NCBI GenBank assembly: GCA_012837885.1 | Contig: DUQI01000013.1 | Span: 1 to 57,542 of the forward strand | DNA: 57,542 nucleotides | Direction: 5' to 3' | Source: Fastidiosipila sp. | GTDB taxonomy: Bacteria > Bacillota > Clostridia > Saccharofermentanales > DTU023 | Notes under the pieces: generated by a model | Databases searched by the model: none | What the model saw: the letters and a program-made list of their open reading frames with translations, nothing else | What the model was told of the DNA's origin: nothing | Shown here: positions 41,811-49,580 of the stretch, in pieces | Layout of the letters: the number at the start of each line of letters is the position of its first letter | Numbering within the stretch: the first letter of the stretch is position 1 | Program-made: the position numbers and the translations under genes

Positions 41811-42930
41811 TTCGAACAGAAGGGGAAACCCGCTTCTTCGATTTTTCGGCAATCAACGCTGGCAGTTCATTACGATCCCCCTCGTGGCGATCCTGATGAG
41901 CCTTATCACGGCGTCGATTATCGTCTTAATCCTCGGTAAGAATCCGTTGACCACGTTTCAGAGCTTGCTACAGGGATCGGGATTCATTCCGAAACCGAAT
42001 TACGCGAATTTCAAAAACGTCTTCACCGATTTTGTCGACACGGTCGATGCGGTGACGCCGATGATCTTTGCTTCGCTGGCCGTCGCTGTCGCCTTTCACG
42101 CCGGTCTGTTTAATATCGGGGTGTCCGGTCAGATGCTTCTGTCCGGCTTTGTAGCGACGATCGTCGTCGGCTACAGTCCGTTGCCGGCTGTGTTGGCCAA
42201 GCCGCTCGTCATCATCATCGGGATCATCGTCGGTGCCTTGGTCGGCGGGCTGATCGGCTTTTTAAAATACCGCTTCAATATCAACGAAGTGGTGGCGGCC
42301 ATCATGCTGAATTACATCATTCAGTATACGATCAGTTTCTTTATCAATACGCGATATGTCGATCCTGTGTCGCGTCAGTCACGTGTTATCTCGTCGGCAT
42401 CGCGATTGACGCTCTTAAATGTCCCTTACGGCGATATCCGGATGCGCATACCGATCGCTTTTGTGATCGCCATTTTGCTCGCCATCTTCCTCTGGTTCTT
42501 CTTTGCCAAGATGAAACCGGGCTTTGAGATGAAGATGGTGGGTTTAAACCAGGTGGCGAGCCGCTATGCCGGTGTACGGATCGGTAAGACGCTGATTATG
42601 GCGATGATGATTTCGGGCGCACTCGCCGGTCTGGCCGGTGTCAGCTATTATCTCGGCTTTTTCTCCTCGATTCAGCCGAATGTTCTGACCTCGGTCGGCT
42701 TTGATGCGATCGCCGTCTCACTGCTCGGCAACTCGCATCCGATCGGCGTCATATTCTCTTCTTGGCTGATCACGGCGTTGTCGCGTGGCGGAACGTATAT
42801 GAGTTCGATGGTCGGCATCCGCTATGAGATCGCCGCCCTGATCGTCGGTCTCATCTTGCTCTTTTCAGCTATGAGTCAATTCATCAGGCAACGTATCAAT
42901 GCCTTGATTTCAAGATCGGACAGGAGGTAG
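41803..42930 (+). CDS. Nucleoside ABC importer permease 1 (NupP/BmpC-like)
   Basis: A 375-residue inner-membrane permease of the BPD_transp_2 group, with about 9-10 helices. Typical segments are FASLAVAVAFHAGLFNIGVSGQML, FNINEVVAAIMLNYI, GLNQVASRYAGVRIGK (the cytoplasmic loop that contacts the ATPase), and GALAGLAGVSYYLG. The ATG overlaps the ATPase stop region (8 nt), so it is coupled. A basic N-terminal stretch NRRGNPLLRFFGNQRW precedes the first helix. Confidence 0.93.
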   Translation: MPDSNRRGNPLLRFFGNQRWQFITIPLVAILMSLITASIIVLILGKNPLTTFQSLLQGSGFIPKPNYANFKNVFTDFVDTVDAVTPMIFASLAVAVAFHAGLFNIGVSGQMLLSGFVATIVVGYSPLPAVLAKPLVIIIGIIVGALVGGLIGFLKYRFNINEVVAAIMLNYIIQYTISFFINTRYVDPVSRQSRVISSASRLTLLNVPYGDIRMRIPIAFVIAILLAIFLWFFFAKMKPGFEMKMVGLNQVASRYAGVRIGKTLIMAMMISGALAGLAGVSYYLGFFSSIQPNVLTSVGFDAIAVSLLGNSHPIGVIFSSWLITALSRGGTYMSSMVGIRYEIAALIVGLILLFSAMSQFIRQRINALISRSDRR

Positions 42931-42936
42931 CAAGAT

Positions 42937-43893
42937 ATGGAAACCATTATTATCGACGGTCTGTCCTATGCGCTTCCGCTCTTCATCATCGCGATCGGCG
43001 GCATCTATAGTGAACGAAGCGGCATCATCAATCTGGCGCTCGAAGGTCTGCTCGGTTTCGGTGCGTTTACCGGCGGTCTGTTCGTCGCGCTTTTAGGGAA
43101 ATACTTTACACATGCCGGCTGGCCGATCTACCTCTCGTTTCTCGTGGCGGCGATCGGCGGCGGTATCTTCGCGCTGTTGCACGCGCTTTTGACGATCAAG
43201 TTCAAGGCGAATCAGGTGATCAGCGGTGTCGTCGTCAATATCGTCTCGGTCGCTTTGACCGGCTTTTTGACGAGTCAGATCAACGCTTCGGTATTCGACC
43301 AGCCGTCGAATCGTTTCCTTCTGTCCGTCTTACCGCGCTACACGATCCCCGTGCTAAGCGATATCCCGGTGATCGGCGCCATCTTCAAGAACGTCTATCC
43401 GTTCTCGTTCATGATCGTCGTCTTGTTCATCATCTTCTGGTACATCTTCCGCCACAGCCGCTACGGCATGCACCTCAGAGCGTGCGGTGACAATCCGCAG
43501 GCGGCGGATGCCGCAGGCATCAATGTCTATCGCACCCGCTTTTGGGCGGTCGTCATTTCCGGTGCGCTGGCTGGCATCGGCGGCATGAGTTTCGCCTACT
43601 CGATTTCGACCAATTTCTCACCGGCTGTCTACATGGGGGCCGGCTATCTGGCGATCGCAGCCCTGATCTTCGGTAACTGGAATATCATGCCGACCTTGTT
43701 CGCCTGCCTGATCTTCGGCTTTGCCAGATCCGGCGCCTACCAGCTGATGCGTGAGCTCGCCCTGCCGAGCAGTTTCTCGGATCTGGCGATGACGATTCCT
43801 TACGTGTTGACCCTGCTGCTTTTGATTTTCTTTTCAAAGACAAACAAAGCGCCGCGCGCGCTGGGGGAGATCTACGACAAGAGTAAACGCTGA
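42937..43893 (+). CDS. Nucleoside ABC importer permease 2 (NupQ/BmpD-like)
   Basis: A 318-residue permease, the second half of the channel. Seen: ALPLFIIAIGGIYSERSGIINLALEGLLGFGAF at the N-terminus, KANQVISGVVVNIVSVALTGF, RACGDNPQAADAAGINVYRTR (ATPase-contacting loop), and ISGALAGIGGMSFAYSIS. It starts 6 nt after permease 1, with GGAGG close before its ATG, and completes the operon. A hairpin terminator follows. Confidence 0.94.
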   Translation: METIIIDGLSYALPLFIIAIGGIYSERSGIINLALEGLLGFGAFTGGLFVALLGKYFTHAGWPIYLSFLVAAIGGGIFALLHALLTIKFKANQVISGVVVNIVSVALTGFLTSQINASVFDQPSNRFLLSVLPRYTIPVLSDIPVIGAIFKNVYPFSFMIVVLFIIFWYIFRHSRYGMHLRACGDNPQAADAAGINVYRTRFWAVVISGALAGIGGMSFAYSISTNFSPAVYMGAGYLAIAALIFGNWNIMPTLFACLIFGFARSGAYQLMRELALPSSFSDLAMTIPYVLTLLLLIFFSKTNKAPRALGEIYDKSKR

Positions 43894-43924
43894 GTTCACT
43901 CGACATCTGAACTACACACTATCG

Positions 43925-43956
43925 GAAGCAGGATTTAGGTCCTGCTTCTAAATTTT
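43925..43956 (+). terminator. Terminator after the nucleoside importer operon
   Basis: A perfect 9-bp stem GAAGCAGGA (43925-43933) / TCCTGCTTC (43940-43948) with a 6-nt loop, followed by TAAATTTT; the T-run is interrupted. Confidence 0.7.
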
Positions 43957-43979
43957 GCCGGATAGTCATAATTGCCTTA

Positions 43980-43997
43980 ATTTCATAATCATGAAAT
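43980..43997. promoter_or_regulatory. Perfect 7-4-7 palindrome upstream of the hypD operon
   Basis: ATTTCAT-AATC-ATGAAAT lies in the 319-nt gene-free region 43894-44212, which is clearly more AT-rich than its surroundings. The same region has the direct repeat GATAGTCATA at 43961-43970 and 44016-44025. It is a candidate operator or protein-binding site. Confidence 0.45.
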
Positions 43998-44091
43998 AGT
44001 CGCGATGTCATATGTGATAGTCATATCTTTGGATAGTTGTTTTATTGGCGGTCTTTCCTGCGTATTGGGTAATCTGTGTAGCATTCATGTT

Positions 44092-44141
44092 TTGTGAAAA
44101 TTATCATGGAATATATGAGTAAATGGTGGTATTGTGAAAAT
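44092..44141 (+). promoter_or_regulatory. Paired TTGTGAAAAT repeats upstream of the hypD activase
   Basis: TTGTGAAAAT occurs at 44092-44101 and again at 44132-44141, exactly 40 bp apart (about four helical turns). The first continues to TCATGG, giving TGTGA-N6-TCATG, a partial match to CRP/FNR-type sites. A third TTGTGA occurs at 44195. Candidate binding sites for an anaerobic or redox regulator. Confidence 0.45.
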
Positions 44142-44156
44142 CTGGACGAGGTGGTA

Positions 44157-44169
44157 TGAGGTTACCTCA
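44157..44169. promoter_or_regulatory. Perfect 13-bp palindrome TGAGGTTACCTCA
   Basis: Two 6-bp arms around a central T, 44 nt before the TTG start of the activase gene. It fits a repressor operator or a small RNA hairpin in the leader; the regulator is unknown. Confidence 0.45.
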
Positions 44170-44212
44170 ACACTTATGTCATCACCATCGGATCTTGTGA
44201 GGAGAAGCTTCT

Positions 44213-45118
44213 TTGGAAGGACGCATTTTCAATATTCAGCATTTTTCGGTCAACGACGGTCCGGGAATCAGGACGACGGCGTTCTTGCAGGGCTGCCCGC
44301 TTCACTGCGCGTGGTGTCATAATCCGGAAGGCATCGATTCGCGTATGCAGTTTCTCTGGTATGAGGAGCGTTGCACGCGTTGTGGTGCGTGTGTCAAAGC
44401 CTGTCCTACGGGATGTCTTGCGTTTGATGATAAGGCCATACTGCGCCGTGATATCAGCCGATGTGTAGAATGCGGCGATTGCGCCCTCGCCTGTCACTAT
44501 AGCGCGCTTGAATGCCGTGGTATGCTGATGTCGCCTCAGTCGTTGGCCGATGCTCTATTGAAAGATCTCGTCTTCTACGATGTGAGCGATGGTGGGGTGA
44601 CCTTTTCCGGCGGTGAACCGTTGCTGCAATCTGCATTTGTCGCGAAGACTGCCGAGCTTCTGAAACAAAAGAAAGAGGATCTCAATATCGCGGTCGATAC
44701 GAGCGGCGCCGTTGCCTGGTGGGCATTTGAAAAAGTGCTTCCCTTTGTCGATCTATTCTTGTACGACGTGAAACAGGTCGATGCCGCTCTTCTTAAAACC
44801 GGTACGGGCGGAGAGCTGGCAGCCGTGCTCGATAATTTGGCGCGTCTTTCCGAGACAAAAAAGACGATTGATCTGAGAGTCCCTTTGATCAAGGGGTACA
44901 ACATGGATGAACGCTTCGCTTCACATCTTTTGACTTTGGTTATTGGCACGCGTCCCAGACGCCTGCATTTGATCCCGTATCACGCACACGGGGAGAAAAA
45001 ATATGAAAGACTCGGACTCGATCGGTCATTCGAACATTTTGCGACGCCGGATCGAGCAGAGCTCGATTGGTTTGCGAGTTTTTTGTCGGACCACATTGAA
45101 GTGGTCATCGGTGGGTGA
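44213..45118 (+). CDS. Glycyl radical enzyme activase (HypD-activating, radical SAM)
   Basis: A 301-residue radical SAM enzyme that abstracts the glycine hydrogen of its partner. The N-terminus reads IFNIQHFSVNDGPGIRTTAFLQGC, and the SAM cluster motif is CPLHCAWC (CxxxCxxC). A two-cluster ferredoxin insertion follows, with CTRCGACVKACPTGC and CVECGDCALAC, then VTFSGGEPLLQ. It starts at TTG 44213 with GAGGAG 8 nt upstream. Its TGA (45116-45118) overlaps the GTG of an alternative hypD start, so the two are coupled. It is oxygen-sensitive, which argues for an anaerobic host. The partner is the hydroxyproline dehydratase next to it. Confidence 0.93.
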   Translation: MEGRIFNIQHFSVNDGPGIRTTAFLQGCPLHCAWCHNPEGIDSRMQFLWYEERCTRCGACVKACPTGCLAFDDKAILRRDISRCVECGDCALACHYSALECRGMLMSPQSLADALLKDLVFYDVSDGGVTFSGGEPLLQSAFVAKTAELLKQKKEDLNIAVDTSGAVAWWAFEKVLPFVDLFLYDVKQVDAALLKTGTGGELAAVLDNLARLSETKKTIDLRVPLIKGYNMDERFASHLLTLVIGTRPRRLHLIPYHAHGEKKYERLGLDRSFEHFATPDRAELDWFASFLSDHIEVVIGG

Positions 45119-45123
45119 GGAAT

Positions 45124-47484
45124 ATGATGACGGAAAGAATTAAAAAATTACGGAAACAAAGTATGGAAGCGGTGCCGTCCATCTCGCTGGAGCGTGCTGA
45201 AGCCGTAACAAGAATGTATAAGGAGCATCTCGGATCGGTGTCGATCCCCGTCTTGCGTGCGCTGGCATTCAAAGAGTTCATGGACAGCAAGACGATCTGC
45301 ATCAATCCGGGCGAGCTGATCGTCGGTGAAAGAGGCGAAGCGCCGCAGGCGACACCGACTTTCCCGGAGTTATGCTGCCATACGCTCGAAGACTTTGAAG
45401 TGATGGATCAAAGAGAGCAGATTTCGTTCGCCGTCTCGGAGGAAGCGAGGCAGATTCAAGAGACGACGATTATTCCTTTTTGGCAGCGCCGCTCGACCCG
45501 CTTCAAGATGTTTGAAGCGTTGGATCAGGCGTGGATCGACGCTTATGAAGCCGGTATTTTCACGGAGTTTATGGAGCAGCGCGGACCCGGCCACACGTCC
45601 GGCGATAAAAAGATATTTGAGAAAGGCTTTCTCGAACTGAAAGACGACATAAAGCTCGCGCTCGAAAAACTCGATTACGAAAACGATCCTTCAGCATCGG
45701 CAAAAAGAGAGCAGCTGACGGCGATGGATATCGCCGCCGAAGCGATCATCTTACAAGGGGATCGCTACGCCGCTGAGGCGGCGCGCTTGGCCGAGCTGGA
45801 AACCGATCCTTTGCGAAAAGATGAATTACGTCATATAGCAGCTGTCTGCCGGCATGTGCCGCGTTATGCGCCGCGTACGTTTCATGAGGCGCTCCAGATA
45901 TACTGGTTTGTCCACCTCGGGGTTATCTCCGAGTTGAATCCGTGGGACTCTTTCAACCCCGGCCGCTTGGACCAGCATCTGAATCCTTTTTACGAGAAAG
46001 AAAAAGCGGCCGGAACGCTCTCCAGGGAACAGGCGGAAGAACTGTTGCAGTGCTTTTGGATCAAGTTCAATAACCAGCCGGCACCGCCGAAAGTCGGCAT
46101 CACGTTAAAAGAGAGCAGTACGTACTTCGATTTTGCCACGATCAATGCCGGTGGCTTGACGACCGACGGTAAAGACGGTGTGAATGAGGTCAGTTACCTG
46201 ATGCTCGACGTGATTCGTGAGATGCGGATGCTGCAGCCTGGCTCGAACGTGCAGATCAGTCATCTGACACCGCAGAACTTTTTGAAAAAAGCGATCGATA
46301 TTACGCGCACCGGGTACGGTCAGCCGTCGATCTTTAACGCCGATCAAGTGGTCGCTGAACTTGTACGACAGGGAAAAACGCTGGAAGATGCGAGAGACAG
46401 CGGAACGAGCGGCTGCGTAGAGGCCGGTGCCTTCGGTAAAGAGGCGTATATTCTGACCGGCTACTTTAATCTGCCGAAGGTCCTGGAGATCACGCTCTAC
46501 AACGGGGTCGATCCGAGAACCGGCAAGCGAATCGGTATCGAGACCGGCGACGTATCGACGTTTCAGTCTTTTGATGCGTTCTTTTCAGCTTTTAAGAAGC
46601 AGCTTCAACACTTTATCGATATCAAAATCCGAGGCAACCATGTGATCGGCCATATCTTTGCCGAATCGCTGCCGGTGCCGTTTCTCTCACTCCTGATCGA
46701 CGATTGTATCGCCAAGGGGAAGGATTATAATGCCGGCGGCGCGCGCTACAACACAACTTATATCCAGGGCGTCGGCATCGCCGATCTGACCGATTCGATG
46801 AGTGCCATAAAAAAGTACGTGTTTGATGAACCGCAGTTTACCTTCGATGAACTAATGACGGCGATAGCCGACGATTTTTCAAACCAGCGTGCGATCTGGG
46901 ATTACGTCTATAACCGTGCGCCGAAGTACGGCAACAACGATCCTTTTGCCGACCGTTTACTGGTCGAATGTTTCAACCTTTATTTTGACTTAATCGACGG
47001 ACGGCCGGCGCCGCGCGGCGGTGTCCATCATATCGACATGCTGCCGACGACGTGCCACATCTATTTCGGTTCCGTGATCGGTGCACTGCCTTCCGGGCGT
47101 AAATCCGCCGAGCCTTTGGCGGATGGTATATCGCCGTCGAAAGGCGCTGACCGTATCGGTCCGACCGGGGTGATTTTGTCAGCGGCGAAGATGGATCAGC
47201 AAAAGACAGGCGGCACGCTGTTGAACCAGAAGTTTTCACCCGGCACGGTGGAAGGGGAGAAGGGACTCGATAACATGGCTTCGATCGTGCGTGCCTACTT
47301 TAAGTTGGGCGGTCACCACATCCAGTTCAATGTGGTCGATAAGGAGACGCTTCTCGCAGCCCAGGATAATCCGAGCGAGTATCAAAACCTCATCGTGCGT
47401 GTTGCGGGGTATAGCGATTACTTTAGAAACCTCGATAAGGATCTGCAAGATGAGATCATCGCGCGGACGGAACAGGTGTTTTAG
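45124..47484 (+). CDS. hypD: trans-4-Hydroxy-L-proline dehydratase (glycyl radical enzyme)
   Basis: A glycyl radical enzyme that dehydrates hydroxyproline to pyrroline-5-carboxylate, which is then reduced to proline. Counted from the in-frame GTG at 45115 it is 789 residues, the length I recall for Clostridioides difficile HypD, and the catalytic residues recalled for that enzyme fall at the same numbers: H160 (RGPGH), D278 (NPWD), S334, D339, F340, thiyl C434 and E436 (SGCVE), Y450. The radical glycine is in RVAGYSDYF (G765). The segment after GCVE differs (AGAFGKEAY against TGCFGKEAY). GAGG stands 3 nt before ATG 45124 and 6 nt before ATG 45127. No P5C reductase gene is nearby. Confidence 0.88.
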   Translation: MMTERIKKLRKQSMEAVPSISLERAEAVTRMYKEHLGSVSIPVLRALAFKEFMDSKTICINPGELIVGERGEAPQATPTFPELCCHTLEDFEVMDQREQISFAVSEEARQIQETTIIPFWQRRSTRFKMFEALDQAWIDAYEAGIFTEFMEQRGPGHTSGDKKIFEKGFLELKDDIKLALEKLDYENDPSASAKREQLTAMDIAAEAIILQGDRYAAEAARLAELETDPLRKDELRHIAAVCRHVPRYAPRTFHEALQIYWFVHLGVISELNPWDSFNPGRLDQHLNPFYEKEKAAGTLSREQAEELLQCFWIKFNNQPAPPKVGITLKESSTYFDFATINAGGLTTDGKDGVNEVSYLMLDVIREMRMLQPGSNVQISHLTPQNFLKKAIDITRTGYGQPSIFNADQVVAELVRQGKTLEDARDSGTSGCVEAGAFGKEAYILTGYFNLPKVLEITLYNGVDPRTGKRIGIETGDVSTFQSFDAFFSAFKKQLQHFIDIKIRGNHVIGHIFAESLPVPFLSLLIDDCIAKGKDYNAGGARYNTTYIQGVGIADLTDSMSAIKKYVFDEPQFTFDELMTAIADDFSNQRAIWDYVYNRAPKYGNNDPFADRLLVECFNLYFDLIDGRPAPRGGVHHIDMLPTTCHIYFGSVIGALPSGRKSAEPLADGISPSKGADRIGPTGVILSAAKMDQQKTGGTLLNQKFSPGTVEGEKGLDNMASIVRAYFKLGGHHIQFNVVDKETLLAAQDNPSEYQNLIVRVAGYSDYFRNLDKDLQDEIIARTEQVF

Positions 47485-47578
47485 GACGCTGTTTTACGGT
47501 AATTTTTCATATGTTCCGGTCAGTACATAGGTGACAGAACGAGTCATTTACTTCGTGCACCCTAGGAAGTGTTCGGGT

Positions 47579-47595
47579 GTCGTCTGACAGACGAC
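47579..47595. promoter_or_regulatory. 7-bp hairpin upstream of the b5 lipoprotein gene
   Basis: GTCGTCT-GAC-AGACGAC is a perfect inverted repeat 34 nt before ATG 47630. It has no T-run, so it is an operator or leader hairpin and not a terminator. The rest of 47485-47629 shows only the AAAAAGGAG ribosome site. Confidence 0.4.
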
Positions 47596-47629
47596 TACCT
47601 GACGAAACCTAAAAAGGAGAAAAGCAAAC

Positions 47630-48007
47630 ATGAAAATATTGACAGTGTCACTACTGAGTCTCGTGCTCTTGTTCTCAGCGGTCGCTTGCGACAACAAGCC
47701 TGCGACCACGACGACAGTGGCGCCGGCGGCTACCGATCCGGTTGAACAGTCGACCGAGCCGGAAGCAGGAGCCGAGCGTGAATTCACACTTGATGAACTG
47801 GCAGAATTCGACGGCAAGGATGGCAAACCTGCCTACGTCGCAGTCGACGGAGTCGTCTACGATCTGACCAACAGCGCTGCCTGGAAAAACGGTCAGCATA
47901 ACAGTTTCCAAGCCGGACGCGAGCTGACTGATGCGATCAAGAATGTGTCGCCTCACGGGGTCGGAAACCTTGAAGGTATGCCGATCGTAGGAAAGCTGGT
48001 GGGATAA
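47630..48007 (+). CDS. Cytochrome b5-like heme-binding lipoprotein
   Basis: A 125-residue exported lipoprotein: signal peptide with lipobox SAVAC (Cys 20), a Thr/Pro/Glu spacer (about 22-50), then a small cytochrome b5-like domain (about 51-125). Domain signs are FTLDELAEFDGKDGKPAYVAVDGVVYDLTNS, W85, H90 (NGQH) and H109 (SPHG); the two histidines are the likely axial heme ligands. It would be held at the outer face of the membrane. Strong AAAAAGGAG before the ATG. The stop shares a base with the ATG of the next gene (TAATG), so the two are made together. Confidence 0.85.
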   Translation: MKILTVSLLSLVLLFSAVACDNKPATTTTVAPAATDPVEQSTEPEAGAEREFTLDELAEFDGKDGKPAYVAVDGVVYDLTNSAAWKNGQHNSFQAGRELTDAIKNVSPHGVGNLEGMPIVGKLVG

Positions 48008-48390
48008 TGCCATACTCGATACTCGGCTGGGTTAGCACTGGACTTTTAGCGCTTTTGATCCTGCCTTACCTTTTGGTGCAGATCAATAAGGCGTTCATTA
48101 AAGGAAAGAACAAGGGGCTTTTAAAGGTTATTCGCTTCTTGCGAAAGCTACACAAGCCGACCGGTATCGTCTTACTTTTGGTCGCAGCCTATCACGGCTA
48201 TCTGGCCTTGGGCTCGATCCGCCTGCATACGGGGATCGTGCTCTTTCTCTTCGCCTTGGCGACAGTCGTCCTCGGCGGTTCCTTTTACCGCTTGAAAGAC
48301 AAAAAGCTTTTGAAGCTACACCGCGTGCTGTCGCTCATGACGATTGTGATGTTCTTCATTCACTTTTTCTTCCCACGCCTCTTCAGCTAA
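48007..48390 (+). CDS. Four-helix membrane protein, putative transmembrane di-heme cytochrome b
   Basis: A 127-residue integral membrane protein with helices at about 5-25, 50-68, 75-92 and 105-123. Histidines H49 and H63 lie 14 residues apart across helix 2, and H105 and H118 lie 13 apart across helix 4. This is the spacing used by ferric reductase/NADPH oxidase and b561 proteins to stack two hemes across a membrane. H74 is an extra histidine. I know no named family for it. It overlaps the b5-like lipoprotein gene by one base, which suggests that it passes electrons from the membrane to that lipoprotein. A terminator follows. Confidence 0.65.
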   Translation: MPYSILGWVSTGLLALLILPYLLVQINKAFIKGKNKGLLKVIRFLRKLHKPTGIVLLLVAAYHGYLALGSIRLHTGIVLFLFALATVVLGGSFYRLKDKKLLKLHRVLSLMTIVMFFIHFFFPRLFS

Positions 48391-48423
48391 GCGTCTAAGA
48401 TAGTTGAGAGAACGGGGATGTAG

Positions 48424-48455
48424 ACGGTATACCGCGAGGTATGCCGTTTATTTTT
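48424..48455 (+). terminator. Rho-independent terminator after the b5/membrane pair
   Basis: The stem ACGGTATACC (48424-48433) / GGTATGCCGT (48438-48447), with one wobble pair and a GCGA tetraloop, is followed by TTATTTTT. Confidence 0.8.
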
Positions 48456-48466
48456 GTCGGCACATG

Positions 48467-49318
48467 TCAATCGAGTTTCGTGTGTAAAAGATCGAGGAGG
48501 TGGTGCATCTTTGTTTTGTTTACGGTATAGAGAGCGCCTTTGCCGGCTTTTGAGCTCGGGTCAAGACCGACGATATTGGCTTCAACAAGCTGTTTCAGAT
48601 GATGGTTGACGGTCGATAACGTGAGATCGACGCGGGTAGCGATCTCGCTCGTCGTCAGATGGTTCTTCAGTAGCGCCTGCACGATCCTGAGGCGTGAACC
48701 GTCAGCCAGTGCCTTGAATACGGCCAGTAGATGATCCTCAGACATCGCTTTGTACTGGTCGAGATCGATATCGGCACCGACCGAGAGGAAGATGCCGAGC
48801 TTTTCGAAGACGTGCAGGTTGATCGCTCTCGGCTCCATCTGGCTGATGTGAATTTTGATCGGTGTATCGCCGACCGGAAATCCGATCAGGCGGGAGAGAA
48901 GCTCAGGATCTTTTAACTTCTCCGCCATCTCTTGTTCGATCTCGTCTTTCGGCGCTGAAGTCTGTGGCAGCTTATCAAAGATAACGGCATCGAGATAGAG
49001 GAAGCGGATCGCCGCTTCTTTCTCCGTCTCATCATCCAGTCTTAGAATCCGACTGAGTGCATCACCGCTTCCCGGGTACTGGGTTACAAAGAAGGCTTCA
49101 CGTCGTTTGGTGAGGTCTTTGAAGGATGTGTCGGTGAGCACAGCGAATGCGCCGAAGGAACGGAATATGCGCTTTACCGGTTCCGAGAGAAACTGTGCAT
49201 ACTCGTTGGTAAATGAAATAATCGATTCATAAACATCAAACATATGATAACAACTTTCATGTTCATGATAGTATTTACCGTTCTCAGTGTCAATCGTCGA
49301 AGAATCGCTGAAAGGCAC
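48467..49318 (-). CDS. ArsR-type winged-helix transcriptional regulator
   Basis: A 283-residue regulator. The C-terminal part (about 195-280) is an ArsR-like winged helix: AVFKALADGSRLRIVQALLKNHLTTSEIATRVDLTLSTVNHHLKQLVEANIV. The N-terminal 190 residues are a helical domain that I do not recognise, probably for ligand binding or dimerisation; canonical ArsR proteins are only about 100 residues and carry a cysteine metal site, which is absent here. The start GTG 49318 has GAGGGGG about 6 nt upstream. It is divergent from rpoB, and the 262-bp region between them holds the rpoB promoter. Confidence 0.82.
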   Translation of the reverse strand: MPFSDSSTIDTENGKYYHEHESCYHMFDVYESIISFTNEYAQFLSEPVKRIFRSFGAFAVLTDTSFKDLTKRREAFFVTQYPGSGDALSRILRLDDETEKEAAIRFLYLDAVIFDKLPQTSAPKDEIEQEMAEKLKDPELLSRLIGFPVGDTPIKIHISQMEPRAINLHVFEKLGIFLSVGADIDLDQYKAMSEDHLLAVFKALADGSRLRIVQALLKNHLTTSEIATRVDLTLSTVNHHLKQLVEANIVGLDPSSKAGKGALYTVNKTKMHHLLDLLHTKLD

Positions 49319-49398
49319 AAGCGAGCCCCCTCAAACATGCCTGTGGAGCGCGATTGTACGAAATGTCTTTTTTGGTTTTGGGGTCATGAAATAAAGGC

Positions 49399-49427
49399 TT
49401 GACACGTAAGCGTGCGAGTGATAGTCT
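49399..49427 (+). promoter_or_regulatory. Promoter of rpoBC
   Basis: Perfect -35 TTGACA (49399-49404), a 17-nt spacer, then TAGTCT (49422-49427) preceded by TGA (extended -10). It lies 154 nt before the rpoB ATG. Confidence 0.75.
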
Positions 49428-49450
49428 GCTTCAATGTGTCGCCATCTCTC

Positions 49451-49484
49451 GACGGGCGCGTTTTGGCTTGGAAAAAAGCCCGTC
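49451..49484 (+). promoter_or_regulatory. Hairpin in the rpoB leader
   Basis: GACGGGC (49451-49457) / GCCCGTC (49478-49484) can pair over a 20-nt loop within the transcribed leader. It may be a remnant or substitute of the attenuation region that normally precedes rpoB. A second possible -10 (TATACA, 49506-49511) lies downstream. Confidence 0.45.
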
Positions 49485-49580
49485 AAGTAGTTTGTTGATA
49501 CTCATTATACAAAAGGCGTGAAATTGGTCAAGCCAAGCCATTTCGCACATATACCGAATATCTTGTGAGGTGAACTTTTA

